A DNA stretch of 8,816 nt from Paracoccaceae bacterium (GCA_007134405.1 SLKW01000038.1:1-8816); one strand, 5' to 3'. Positions 1 to 7,134 are shown, counted from the first letter of the stretch. Numbers and translations are program-made. The notes: generated from the sequence alone by a model not told the origin.

Positions 1-649
1 CAATCCCTGCCGACTGGATTACATTACCGGCCAGATCGCGGCCGAGTTCGATCGCGATCTGGCCGCCGAAATGCCGTTCGCCGGGCTGCGCATCCTCGAT
101 ATCGGCTGCGGCGGCGGCCTTCTGTCCGAACCGATGGCGCGGCTGGGCGCCGAGGTGGTGGGCGCCGACGCCGCCGAGCGCAACATCCCCGTCGCGCGCC
201 TGCATGCCGAACAGTCCGGCCTTGCCATCGACTACCGCCATACGACGGCCGAGGCGATGGCCGAAGCGGGCGAGACCTTCGACGCGGTCCTGAACATGGA
301 GGTTGTCGAGCATGTCGCCGACCCGCTGGCCTATTTGACGGCCTGCCGGCGGCTCCTGAAACCCGGCGGGCTGATGATCACCTCGACGATCAACCGCAAC
401 GCCAAGAGCTTCGTCATGGCCATCGTCGGGGCTGAATATGTCATGCGCTGGTTGCCCAAGGGCACGCATGAATGGGCGAAATTCATCACTCCGGACGAGC
501 TTTACGATCTGCTGCGCAAGGCGGGGCTCGACCCGGTGGACCGCAAGGGGATGGTCTTCAACCCGGTGCGCTGGTCCTGGTCGCTGTCGCCACGCGATCT
601 GTCGGTCAATTACGTCACCGCCGCCATCCACCGCCCCGCCGCGACCTGA
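1..649 (+). CDS. ubiG: UbiG, ubiquinone biosynthesis O-methyltransferase (5' end missing)
   Basis: SAM-dependent methyltransferase that carries out the two O-methylations of the ubiquinone ring, acting at the cytoplasmic face of the inner membrane. The reading frame is open from the first bases and begins with NPCRLDYI, a segment that in UbiG lies a few dozen residues from the start, so roughly 30 residues are missing. The visible part is 215 residues. The SAM motif DIGCGGGLL is at visible residues 33-41. It is followed by VVGADAAE, then [13 protein letters not shown], and then the UbiG signature region STINRNAKS...[25 protein letters not shown], which separates UbiG from generic class I methyltransferases. 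The stop TGA at 647-649 lies 6 bases from the stop of the convergent ChaN-like gene. The promoter is outside the window. The only real uncertainty is the missing N-terminus. Confidence 0.95.
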   Translation, partial: NPCRLDYITGQIAAEFDRDLAAEMPFAGLRILDIGCGGGLLSEPMARLGAEVVGADAAERNIPVARLHAEQSGLAIDYRHTTAEAMAEAGETFDAVLNMEVVEHVADPLAYLTACRRLLKPGGLMITSTINRNAKSFVMAIVGAEYVMRWLPKGTHEWAKFITPDELYDLLRKAGLDPVDRKGMVFNPVRWSWSLSPRDLSVNYVTAAIHRPAAT

Positions 650-655
650 CCGCCC

Positions 656-1483
656 TCAGGCCCCCGGCGCATTGAGGCCGAAGACCGCGTCCGCAATCCC
701 CCGCGCGATCTCTGCGCCCGCGTCGGCGGGTAACAGGATCGTCGCGTCCGGGATGCCCAGATCGGCCAGTTGGTGCGGGGTGCCGCCGCGGTGTTCCAGA
801 TGTCCGCGCCCGATGATGCCGATGACAAGCGGCGCAGAGGATCCGTGCCGCGCGCGCGCCGCGACGATCCGGCAGGCGAAGGCGCGGTCCCAAGTTGTCT
901 GGGCCCGCACGAAGCGGTCAAAGGCGGGGTCCATCGGGTGCTGCGCCGCGCGGCCCTCGCGCCGCCCGCCGGTCATCGCGAAGAGATAGGCGCGGTAGTC
1001 GGGCGTTGCCGGGGCCGCAGGGGTGATCTCCTCACGCTCCGTCTCGGGGACCGCCTCCCAGCCGCCGGCCCCGACCTTCCGCACCAGGTCGCGGTCGCAG
1101 TTCAGCCCGACCATCGGCACCCGGTGCATCCGGCAGAAGTGAAAGAGCGGCAGGTAGAGCGCGGGCGGAAAACCCCAGACCCGGGCCCAGTTCGTGCGCT
1201 CCAGGAACGCGTCTTCCGAAAGCCGGTCCGCGACCCAGTCGGCGAGCACCGGATCGGCGCGGGCGGGTAACATCTCGAACCCCACGACGAGGTCTGCGGC
1301 TGGGTCTTCCCGCTGCGCGGCGAGCCCGGCCAGGACGGACAATTGCCAGAGATGGTGATCGGCCCGGTCGTGCGACTCGCCCAGCAGGACCACCCGGGCC
1401 TCCGCCGCGCGCGCCATCAGCGTCCCGTGCGCAAGCGTCTCTCCCGTTTCCGGCGCCAGCCAGCACCCCGCCCGCGCCCTCAC
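656..1483 (-). CDS. ChaN-like protein (DUF399, heme/iron-binding Tiki superfamily)
   Basis: 275 residues, a usual length for ChaN/DUF399 proteins. Visible motifs are VVLLGESHDRADHH (residues 31-44), VVGFEMLP (66-73), VPMVGLNCDRDLVRKV (122-137), TTWDRAFA (196-203) and IGRGHLEHRGG (224-234). The conserved candidates for metal or heme chemistry are E36, H38, H43, H44, E70 and H228. Characterised ChaN binds heme and is linked to iron uptake; the wider superfamily also contains hydrolase-like members. The start chosen is GTG at 1483, whose last two bases are the first two of the upstream cytochrome's stop (GTGA, 4-base overlap), so translation is probably coupled. The same frame stays open upstream inside the cytochrome gene, but that stretch does not resemble the family. 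No signal peptide or lipobox is visible from this start, unlike lipoprotein ChaN, so the location is uncertain. The exact substrate is unknown. Confidence 0.85.
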   Translation of the reverse strand: MRARAGCWLAPETGETLAHGTLMARAAEARVVLLGESHDRADHHLWQLSVLAGLAAQREDPAADLVVGFEMLPARADPVLADWVADRLSEDAFLERTNWARVWGFPPALYLPLFHFCRMHRVPMVGLNCDRDLVRKVGAGGWEAVPETEREEITPAAPATPDYRAYLFAMTGGRREGRAAQHPMDPAFDRFVRAQTTWDRAFACRIVAARARHGSSAPLVIGIIGRGHLEHRGGTPHQLADLGIPDATILLPADAGAEIARGIADAVFGLNAPGA

Positions 1484-2574
1484 GGCCGGCTCAGCCGCCC
1501 CATGTCGATGTCGATCTGCTCGGACAGGCTTTCCAGACTGTCGTGCAGCAGTTGCAGCATGTAGGCCGGGTTGTGCACGTAGCCGCCCGGATCCTTCTTC
1601 GCGACCTGGTAGTTGTAGGCTGCCTGCAAGAGCCGGGGCGTCCAACTCTGGTAGCGGTTGGGGAAGATCGCCTCTTCACGCGCAATCTCACCCGTGCCAT
1701 GCAGGTCCCTGAAAAAATACGGGAAACCCGCATCGGTGTAGACGATGGGTGCGCCCGCGACCTCTTCGGCATAGGTGCGGATCGCGTCGTAAAGCTGGGT
1801 CTGCAGCCCCAGGATCTCTCCGTGGATTCCGCCCGCGATATCGCCGTCGCCGTCGAAATCGCCGTGACGCGTGCGGATCGCCCGGATGTCGTCGACGCCG
1901 CGATGGCAGCTCAGGCAGCCGTCCACCTCGACCTGTGTGCTATGCGCATCATGGCAGGCGACGCAGTTATCGGCGCCCGCCACGTGCTGGAAGCGCCCGG
2001 CATAGTCGCGCCCCGGATATTGGAAGCCGCCGCGCACCTCGGCGCCGTGCATCACCGCCGCGGCAACGCCGTAATGGATGTTGAGAAACGACAACTCCTC
2101 CGAGACCTCGTCCAGATCCTTGCCCTCGACGGCGCGCATCACCTGGTCGGTCGATTGCCGCCCCTGGTGGCAGACGGTGCAGACCGCGTTCCAGCCCAGC
2201 CCGTCGACCGTCACGCCGGACGGGAAGCTCACCGCATCCAGCGCATGCGCCGCCGAAGTGTGGCACGAGGCGCATCCGATTGGCGAGTTGATCGCGCCCG
2301 GATGCTCGACCACGCCCGGCTCGCTTCCGTCCGCGCCCAGCCAGGCCACGAACGAGGGCTCGGAATGGCAATGCGCGCAGTTGACCGGTATCTCGCCCTC
2401 CTCGTTCCAGTAGGTGAACGAGAGCGAATCGTAATCGCCATGCGGCGAGGCGAGCCATTTCTCGACGAGTTCGGTCAGCCCGGTCAGCTCCTCGTCGGCC
2501 AGGGCCGCCGGGACCGGGGCCAGGCACAGCGCAAGAACGAGTACGAAACGGGTGCGGAGGGAGGAAAGCGGCAT
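1480..2574 (-). CDS. Periplasmic pentaheme c-type cytochrome
   Basis: 364 residues with a Sec signal peptide: basic start, hydrophobic residues about 10-24, and a likely cut after ALA at residue 26. There are five CxxCH heme c sites: CAHCH 66-70, CASCH 101-105, CTVCH 132-136, CVACH 204-208 and CLSCH 220-224. Many other histidines (45, 91, 110, 167, 176, 197, 211, 237, 251, 292, 334, 344) could serve as distal ligands, so bis-His low-potential hemes are plausible. A stretch around NIHYGVAAAVMHG (165-177) and a heme-free C-terminal domain with TPRLLQAAYNYQ and NPAYMLQLL (about 300-350) resemble the membrane-associated multiheme cytochromes of metal-reducing and related bacteria, judged from memory. 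The start ATG at 2574 has CCGGAG six bases upstream; the frame is open further upstream, but that part precedes the signal peptide and looks non-coding. It is co-transcribed with the ChaN-like gene and divergent from a flavocytochrome, its likely electron donor. The partner and final acceptor are unknown. Confidence 0.9.
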   Translation of the reverse strand: MPLSSLRTRFVLVLALCLAPVPAALADEELTGLTELVEKWLASPHGDYDSLSFTYWNEEGEIPVNCAHCHSEPSFVAWLGADGSEPGVVEHPGAINSPIGCASCHTSAAHALDAVSFPSGVTVDGLGWNAVCTVCHQGRQSTDQVMRAVEGKDLDEVSEELSFLNIHYGVAAAVMHGAEVRGGFQYPGRDYAGRFQHVAGADNCVACHDAHSTQVEVDGCLSCHRGVDDIRAIRTRHGDFDGDGDIAGGIHGEILGLQTQLYDAIRTYAEEVAGAPIVYTDAGFPYFFRDLHGTGEIAREEAIFPNRYQSWTPRLLQAAYNYQVAKKDPGGYVHNPAYMLQLLHDSLESLSEQIDIDMGRLSRP

Positions 2575-2710
2575 CGGCAGCTCCGGAAATTCGCGTCTGT
2601 CAATCTTTGCATCATGCGTGCAGATCGGCCTTCTGGCAACCTTGATCCGGGCAGCGGCGTCGGGGCAGTATGCTGGCGACGCCGCCTTGCAGCAAGACGA
2701 AGGGGTCCCG
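2575..2710. promoter_or_regulatory. Divergent promoter region between cytochrome and flavocytochrome genes
   Basis: This 136-base intergenic stretch must carry the start signals for both genes. For the minus strand, TTGCCA (2634-2639) and CATGAT (2611-2616) are 17 bases apart, giving a leader of about 30 bases with CCGGAG at 2581-2586 as ribosome site. For the plus strand, TTGATC (2642-2647) and CAGTAT (2666-2671) are 18 bases apart, followed by AAGGGG (2700-2705), five bases before the ATG. The two -35 hexamers lie back to back, two bases apart. A short palindrome, GCAT-C-ATGC, sits at 2609-2617 over the minus -10 element. No known iron-regulator box (Fur, Irr or RirA type) was recognised. 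The hexamers were found by eye and are degenerate. Confidence 0.45.
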
Positions 2711-4171
2711 ATGCCTGAAACGCCCGCCGCCCGCCGCCTGTTTTCGGCCATTCGGTTGCCCGGTGGGGCGCTGGCCGCGATCTATCTGGTCTTCTGCATC
2801 CTGCCGCTTGCCTTGGCCCTGACCGCGCTTGTCGCGCCGCTCGACCCGTGGGAGCGGGCGGGCGCGGCTTTGGGGCTTCTGGGCCTGGCGGCGATGGCGG
2901 TGCAATTCGTGACCTCCGGCCGGTTCGAGGCGGCCTCGGGGCGGCTGGGGATCGACAAGATCATGGCCTTTCACAAGATCGCCGCCTGGTGGGTGCTCCT
3001 GGCGCTGATCCTGCACCCTCTTCTCTATGTGCTGCCGACCTGGATGGATGATCCGGGGCGCGGCTGGGTGCGGCTGCAGGCGTATCTGACGCTGCCGCAC
3101 TACCGCAGCGGCATCGTCGCGCTGGTGGCGCTGGCGCTGCTGGTGCTCACCTCGGCCCTGCGCGAGCGTTTGCCGGTGACCTACGAGGTCTGGCGGGGAA
3201 GCCATATCGTCTTTGGCGTCACCGCCGCGGTGGCCGGGCTGCACCATGCGCTGAGTACCGGGCGGTTCAGCGCGCTGGGCGCGGTGCCGGCGCTCTGGTG
3301 GGCGGTGGGGGCGGCACTTCTGGCCGTGATTGCAACGCTTTACGGCTGGAGGTGGTGGCGGTTGCATGCGCGGCCGTGGCGGTTGAAATCGGTCGAAAAG
3401 CTTGCCGACCGGATGTGGGAGCTTGATATCCAGCCGCAGGCGAAGACCCCGCAACTTCCGTATCATGCCGGCCAGTTCGTCTGGATGACGGAGGGCGAGC
3501 GGCGGTTTCCGCTGTTCGATCACCCGTTTTCCATCGCCGATTCGCCCCGGCGTCCGGGGCTGAGCCTGATCATCAAGGAGGCGGGCGATTTCACCAACCG
3601 GATCGGCGAATTGCCCCTCGGCACGCCCATTGGCATCGACGGCCCTTACGGCGAATTCGCGCTGGAGGAGCATCCCTGCGACGCGGTCCTGCTGATCGCG
3701 GGCGGGGTGGGGATCGCGCCGATCATGGGGCTCTTGCGCGACATGGTCGCACGCGGCGAGACGCGGCCGGTGCGGCTGGTCTATGCCGCCGGGCAGCCGG
3801 AGAACTTCGCCTGTATGGACGAGATCGCCGCCGCCGAAAAAACCCTTGATTTGAAGGTAATGCTGCTCAGCGAGGAGGGCCGCGAGGGCTGGCCCGGCGA
3901 GGTCGGGCGGCTCGATCATGACCGGCTTCGGAAGCTTTTGGGGGGGCTGGATCCGGCGCGGACGGTGGCGTTGATGTGCGGGCCGGGGGGGATGGTGACG
4001 TCGGTCTCGGACGCGCTTCTCGACGTGGGGCTGCCGATGCGCAACGTGGTCTACGAGCGCTTCGATTACGGCGGCGGCGCGGCCTCGCGGCAGGATCGGC
4101 GGCGGAGCCTGGCCTTCGCTTGCGTGGGCGCGGCGCTGGCATTGGCGGCGGCGCTCTTCGCGGTGGTCTGA
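2711..4171 (+). CDS. Ferric reductase-like transmembrane flavocytochrome (heme b, FAD, NAD(P)H)
   Basis: 486 residues. Six hydrophobic segments at about 18-43, 50-69, 85-108, 132-149, 160-182 and 193-213 form a ferric reductase-like membrane domain. Histidines H88/H102 and H165 with H178 or H179 are spaced 13-14 apart on two helices, the usual pattern for two stacked b hemes in NOX and ferric reductases. The cytoplasmic half carries an FAD site, HPFSIADSP (271-279), and a ferredoxin-reductase NAD(P)H domain with GGVGIAPIMG (331-340) and MCGPGG (422-427). The family moves electrons from NAD(P)H across the membrane to an acceptor outside, such as Fe(III), O2 or a cytochrome. The start at 2711 has AAGGGG five bases upstream; an in-frame extension to 2552 lacks similarity and would run through the promoter region. 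It ends in an extra hydrophobic segment (466-486), which is unusual. Divergent from the pentaheme cytochrome gene, suggesting shared control. The true acceptor is not shown by sequence. Confidence 0.9.
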   Translation: MPETPAARRLFSAIRLPGGALAAIYLVFCILPLALALTALVAPLDPWERAGAALGLLGLAAMAVQFVTSGRFEAASGRLGIDKIMAFHKIAAWWVLLALILHPLLYVLPTWMDDPGRGWVRLQAYLTLPHYRSGIVALVALALLVLTSALRERLPVTYEVWRGSHIVFGVTAAVAGLHHALSTGRFSALGAVPALWWAVGAALLAVIATLYGWRWWRLHARPWRLKSVEKLADRMWELDIQPQAKTPQLPYHAGQFVWMTEGERRFPLFDHPFSIADSPRRPGLSLIIKEAGDFTNRIGELPLGTPIGIDGPYGEFALEEHPCDAVLLIAGGVGIAPIMGLLRDMVARGETRPVRLVYAAGQPENFACMDEIAAAEKTLDLKVMLLSEEGREGWPGEVGRLDHDRLRKLLGGLDPARTVALMCGPGGMVTSVSDALLDVGLPMRNVVYERFDYGGGAASRQDRRRSLAFACVGAALALAAALFAVV

Positions 4172-4178
4172 TCCCGCA

Positions 4179-4219
4179 GCCCCTTCGTCGCCGGTTGGTT
4201 GACGAAACCTTGACGGGGC
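4179..4219 (+). terminator. Possible terminator hairpin after the flavocytochrome gene
   Basis: Eight bases after the stop codon, GCCCCTTCGTC (4179-4189) faces GACGAA (4201-4206) and then GGGGC (4215-4219). This makes a 6-bp inner stem with an 11-base loop, plus a 5-bp outer stem interrupted by an 8-base bulge on the 3' side. No U-tract follows, so it is not a classical intrinsic terminator. Confidence 0.35.
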
Positions 4220-4295
4220 GTTCGGGGGGTGGCTGACGTGGCGCGGGCGGATCGGGGCATTTGCCTTGTTTTGCTGGGATTTCGGGCGGCACAGA

Positions 4296-4339
4296 GCGTA
4301 GGACTCGCGTAGGACTCGCGTAGGACTCGCGTAGGACTC
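4296..4339. repeat. Four perfect tandem copies of an 11-bp unit
   Basis: The unit GCGTAGGACTC occurs four times without a mismatch (4296-4306, 4307-4317, 4318-4328, 4329-4339). On the other strand it reads GAGTCCTACGC. The 11-bp period is close to one DNA helix turn, so any bound protein would sit on one face. It lies outside genes, between two convergent transcription units, and is directly followed by a stem-loop at 4350. It is not CRISPR: there are no spacers. Its function is unknown. Confidence 0.95.
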
Positions 4340-4349
4340 TTTCGGCGAT

Positions 4350-4368
4350 TTCGGCCGAAAAGGCCGAA
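4350..4368. other. Perfect 7-bp stem-loop next to the 11-bp repeats
   Basis: TTCGGCC (4350-4356), loop GAAAA (4357-4361), GGCCGAA (4362-4368). The stem has no mismatches and lies 10 bases from the last 11-bp repeat. Neither strand has a T-run after it, so it may be a weak two-way terminator or a structural part of a larger repeat element. Confidence 0.5.
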
Positions 4369-4464
4369 GCGGGCGCAACGTTCGGTGGGTGGGGTGCTGC
4401 GCAACGGTTCGGAACGGGAAATGCGCCCCGGCGGCCGATCAGGCCAGACCGAGGGGGCGCGCGC

Positions 4465-4480
4465 CGGCCCCGCCGGGCCG
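4465..4480 (-). terminator. Possible terminator hairpin of the purMN unit
   Basis: Two bases after the purN stop, read on the minus strand, CGGCCC and GGGCCG form a 6-bp all-GC stem with a four-base loop. No U-tract follows, only more GC-rich sequence. Such a hairpin could protect the 3' end or help Rho-dependent termination. Confidence 0.35.
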
Positions 4481-4482
4481 CT

Positions 4483-5079
4483 TCAGCCCGCCAGCAGGAC
4501 CGGCCGCCGGTCGCCGGCGGCGAAGCGGCGCAGGACGGCGGGGTAGAGGACGTGTTCCTGCTTCAGCACCCGCGCGGCCAGGCTTTCGGGCGTGTCGCCG
4601 GGCAGGACCGGCACGCGCGCCTGGCCCAGGACCGGGCCGCTGTCCAGATCCGGCGTCACGACATGGACCGAGCAGCCGGCCTCGGCATCGCCAGCGGCCA
4701 GCGCCCGGGCATGGGTGTCGAGGCCGGGATATTTCGGCAGGAGCGAGGGGTGGATGTTCAGCATCCGCCCCTCGAAGCGCGCGACGAAGTCCGGGGTCAG
4801 CACGCGCATGAACCCGGCCAGCGCGATGATGTCGGGGCGCGCGGCCTCCAGATGCGGCAGGAGCGCGGCCTCGAACGCGGCGCGGTCGCCCTTGAAGGGG
4901 CGGTGATCGACGGCGGCGGTGGGGATGCCCAGTGCGGCGGCCTTCGCCAGCCCCGCCGCTTCCGGGTCGTTCGACAGCACGAGGCAGGGCCGCGCCGGGT
5001 GATCGCCCGTCATGCTGCGCGCCAGCGCCAGCATGTTCGACCCGCCGCCCGAGATCAGGATCGCGACGCGCCGGCTCAC
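4483..5079 (-). CDS. purN: PurN, phosphoribosylglycinamide formyltransferase
   Basis: Transfers a formyl group from 10-formyl-tetrahydrofolate to glycinamide ribonucleotide (GAR), the third step of purine synthesis, in the cytoplasm. 198 residues, close to the usual length of just over 200. The phosphate-binding loop SGGGSNM is at 10-16 and GFMRVLTP at 89-96. The catalytic set is complete: N108 and H110 in [16 protein letters not shown], and D146 in [15 protein letters not shown]. The start chosen is GTG at 5079, overlapping the purM stop as GTGA, so the two genes are probably translationally coupled. It gives [13 protein letters not shown], the expected N-terminus. The frame stays open upstream only because it runs through purM out of frame. 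A GC-rich hairpin follows the stop. Confidence 0.97.
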   Translation of the reverse strand: MSRRVAILISGGGSNMLALARSMTGDHPARPCLVLSNDPEAAGLAKAAALGIPTAAVDHRPFKGDRAAFEAALLPHLEAARPDIIALAGFMRVLTPDFVARFEGRMLNIHPSLLPKYPGLDTHARALAAGDAEAGCSVHVVTPDLDSGPVLGQARVPVLPGDTPESLAARVLKQEHVLYPAVLRRFAAGDRRPVLLAG

Positions 5080-6143
5080 AGATCGCCCGTGTAGCGCACC
5101 CCGGCGCCCGGCTCGACGCGGCCGATGGTGTGCACCGTCTCGCCCGCCGCGCGCAGGTCGGTCGCCAGCGCCTCGGCCCGGTCCGGGGCCACGACCAGCA
5201 CCATGCCGATGCCGCAGTTGAAGGTCTTGAGCATCTCGGCGGCCTCGAGGCTGCCCTGCAGGCGCAACCAGGCGAAGCCCGTGGGCAGCGTCCAGGCGTC
5301 GAGGTCGATCACCGCGCCCAGCCCCTGCGGCAGGATGCGCGGCAGGTTCTCCGTCAGCCCGCCGCCGGTGATATGGGCAAGCCCGCGCACCCCGCCCGAC
5401 CGGATCGCCGCCAGCGCGGGTTTCACGTAAAGCCGCGTCGGGCGCAGCAGCGCCCCGCCCAGGCTGCCCTTGGCGAAGGGACAGGGGTCGTCCCAGGAAA
5501 GGCCCGAGCGCGCGACGACGGCGCGCACCAGCGAATAGCCGTTCGAATGCACCCCGTCCGAGCCGAGGCCCAGCAAAACGTCGCCCTCGGCCACGCCCTG
5601 CGGCAGGTCGGCGCCGCGCTCCATCGCGCCGACGGCGAAGCCCGCGAGGTCGAAATCGCCCGGCGCGTACATGCCCGGCATCTCGGCCGTCTCGCCGCCG
5701 ATCAGCGCGCAGCCGGACGCCGCGCAGCCCTCGGCGATGCCTTCGACCACGCGCGCCGCGTCCGCGACCTCGAGCTTGCCGGTGGCGAAATAGTCGAGGA
5801 AGAACAGCGGCTCCGCCCCCTGGCAGACGAGGTCGTTGACGCACATCGCCACGAGGTCGATGCCGACGCCCTCGAGGTGGCCGGTGTCGATGGCGATGCG
5901 CAGCTTGGTGCCCACGCCGTCGGTCGCGGCGACGAGGATCGGGTCGGAATAGCCCGCGGCCTTGAGGTCGAAGAGCGCCCCGAACCCGCCGAGCCCGGCC
6001 ATCGCGCCGGGCCGGGCGGTGCGCCGCGCGGCGGGCTTGATCCGTTCGACCAGCGCGTTGCCGGCGTCGATATCGACCCCGGCCTGGGCATAGCTGATCG
6101 CGCCGGTTGCGCCGGTACCTTCGCTGTCGCTTCGCTGGCTCAT
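5076..6143 (-). CDS. purM: PurM, phosphoribosylformylglycinamidine cyclo-ligase (AIR synthetase)
   Basis: ATP-dependent ring closure of FGAM to aminoimidazole ribonucleotide, the fifth step of purine synthesis, in the cytoplasm. 355 residues, typical for the family. Motifs in order: AGVDIDAGN (21-29), [14 protein letters not shown] (71-84), [12 protein letters not shown] (148-159), GVHSNGYSL (197-205), [16 protein letters not shown] (257-272) and FNCGIGM (308-314). All are intact. ATG at 6143 is the natural start; the first 14 residues are a variable, Ser/Gly-rich tail, and purine-rich sequence (GAGGGATCGGGG) lies upstream. It is 97 bases downstream of rpoH and has its own candidate promoter in that gap. 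It overlaps purN by four bases (GTGA). Confidence 0.97.
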   Translation of the reverse strand: MSQRSDSEGTGATGAISYAQAGVDIDAGNALVERIKPAARRTARPGAMAGLGGFGALFDLKAAGYSDPILVAATDGVGTKLRIAIDTGHLEGVGIDLVAMCVNDLVCQGAEPLFFLDYFATGKLEVADAARVVEGIAEGCAASGCALIGGETAEMPGMYAPGDFDLAGFAVGAMERGADLPQGVAEGDVLLGLGSDGVHSNGYSLVRAVVARSGLSWDDPCPFAKGSLGGALLRPTRLYVKPALAAIRSGGVRGLAHITGGGLTENLPRILPQGLGAVIDLDAWTLPTGFAWLRLQGSLEAAEMLKTFNCGIGMVLVVAPDRAEALATDLRAAGETVHTIGRVEPGAGVRYTGDL

Positions 6144-6175
6144 GCGCCCCGATCCCTCTGCCGCCTTTGGCCGAG

Positions 6176-6204
6176 GCCATAGCGGATGCCCGCGCGGCGG
6201 GCAA
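6176..6204 (-). promoter_or_regulatory. Candidate purM promoter with an embedded palindrome
   Basis: On the minus strand, TTGCCC (6199-6204) and TATGGC (6176-6181) are 17 bases apart, about 33 bases upstream of the purM ATG. The spacer and -35 element are overlapped by a perfect inverted repeat: TGCCCGC (6187-6193), three bases, GCGGGCA (6197-6203). That repeat could be an operator, or a hairpin at the end of the rpoH transcript (no U-tract follows). Identified by eye only. Confidence 0.45.
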
Positions 6205-6240
6205 CCGTGGAGGGCAAGCGCACCCGCGCCGGGGGCCGGG

Positions 6241-7134
6241 TCAGGCGGGGACGGTGATGCCCTTGTCGCGGGCGAGCACGCGCATGCGTTCCTGCAGCTT
6301 CTCGAAGGCGCGCACCTCGATCTGGCGGATGCGTTCGCGGCTGACGCCGTATTTCTCGCTGAGTTCCTCCAGCGTCACCGCCGGTTCGCTCAGCCGCCGC
6401 TCGGTCAGGATGTCGCGCTCGCGGTCGTTGAGCACGTCCATCGCCTCGACCAGCAGGGAATGGCGGGTCTGGAATTCGTCGCGCTCGGCATAGGCCTCGG
6501 CCTGGTCGGCATCCTCGTCCTCCAGCCAGTCCTGCCAGCTGCCCGACCCGTCCTCGCCGCCGATGGTGACGTTGAGCGAGGCATCCGAGCCGGCGAGGCG
6601 GCGGTTCATCGACACCACCTCCTCCTCGGTCACCGACAGCTCATTGGCCAGCTGCTTGACGTTTTCCGGGCGCAGATCGCCCTCCTCGATGGCGCCGATG
6701 CGGGCCTTGGCCTTGCGCAGGTTGAAGAAAAGCTTCTTCTGCGCCGAGGTCGTGCCCAGCTTGACCATCGACCAGGAGCGCAGGATGTATTCCTGAATCG
6801 AGGCGCGGATCCACCACATCGCGTAGGTGGCGAGCCGGAAGCCCTTTTCGGGATCGAAGCGCTTGACGGCCTGCATCAGGCCGACGTTCGCCTCGCTGAT
6901 CACCTCGGCCTGCGGCAGGCCGTAGCCGCGATAGCCCATGGCGATCTTGGCGGCCAGGCGCAGGTGGCTGGTGACCAGCTTGTGCGCGGCGTCGGTGTCC
7001 TGATGGTCCACCCAGCGCTTGGCCAGCATGTATTCTTCCTCCGGCTCCAGCATCGGAAACCGCCGGATCTCCTGCAGATAGCGGTTCAGCCCCTGTTCGG
7101 GAGAGGGGGCCGGGAGATTGGCATAATCCTTCAT
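6241..7134 (-). CDS. rpoH: RpoH, heat-shock sigma factor sigma-32 (RpoHI-type)
   Basis: Directs RNA polymerase core to heat-shock promoters in the cytoplasm. 297 residues, the usual size. The sigma region 2 core is at about 54-125 with [19 protein letters not shown] (92-110), the -10 recognition and melting part. The RpoH box QKKLFFNLR is at 132-140 and marks this family against RpoD and other sigma factors. The region 4.2 helix-turn-helix is [28 protein letters not shown] (254-281). The N-terminus [14 protein letters not shown] closely resembles RpoHI of Rhodobacter-type bacteria; many in this group also carry a second RpoH, not seen here. The start ATG at 7134 is fixed by GGAGGG seven bases upstream; an in-frame ATG at 7212 would place the start upstream of the promoter. 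It lies between rluD and purM. Confidence 0.97.
   Translation of the reverse strand: MKDYANLPAPSPEQGLNRYLQEIRRFPMLEPEEEYMLAKRWVDHQDTDAAHKLVTSHLRLAAKIAMGYRGYGLPQAEVISEANVGLMQAVKRFDPEKGFRLATYAMWWIRASIQEYILRSWSMVKLGTTSAQKKLFFNLRKAKARIGAIEEGDLRPENVKQLANELSVTEEEVVSMNRRLAGSDASLNVTIGGEDGSGSWQDWLEDEDADQAEAYAERDEFQTRHSLLVEAMDVLNDRERDILTERRLSEPAVTLEELSEKYGVSRERIRQIEVRAFEKLQERMRVLARDKGITVPA

Larger units (their letters stand above)
4172..4482. other. Convergent intergenic region with stem-loops and a tandem repeat
   Basis: This 311-base stretch lies between the stops of the flavocytochrome gene (plus) and purN (minus). It holds no credible gene: the open frames crossing it are antisense or out-of-frame and rich in Arg, Pro and Ser. 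It does contain a two-part stem-loop after the flavocytochrome gene (4179-4219), four copies of an 11-bp repeat (4296-4339), a perfect 7-bp stem-loop (4350-4368) and a GC-rich hairpin just after purN (4465-4480). None is followed by a T-run, so termination here is probably Rho-assisted or relies on structure alone. The rest is G-rich sequence without recognised signals. Confidence 0.7.

Noticed and set aside
2598..2603. Perfect TTGACA -35 element on the minus strand
   Set aside because: No -10 element lies at a suitable distance; it would also put the RNA start at or past the cytochrome start codon.
1543..2718. 391-codon open frame on the plus strand
   Set aside because: It is antisense to the pentaheme cytochrome, whose signal peptide and five heme motifs show the minus strand is the coding one.
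4296..4339. CRISPR array
   Set aside because: The 11-bp units are directly joined with no spacers, and no cas genes are present.
2612..4378. 588-codon open frame on the minus strand
   Set aside because: It is antisense to the flavocytochrome gene, with Arg, Pro, Gln and His-rich translation and no recognisable domain. Long antisense frames are expected at this GC content.
4932..6182. 416-codon open frame on the plus strand
   Set aside because: It is the antisense shadow of purM and purN; the translation has no motif.
4483..6204. A 573-residue PurN with a long N-terminal extension
   Set aside because: Residues before the PurN start are purM read in another frame and are Arg/Gly-rich; the GTG at 5079 with GTGA overlap fits the family length.
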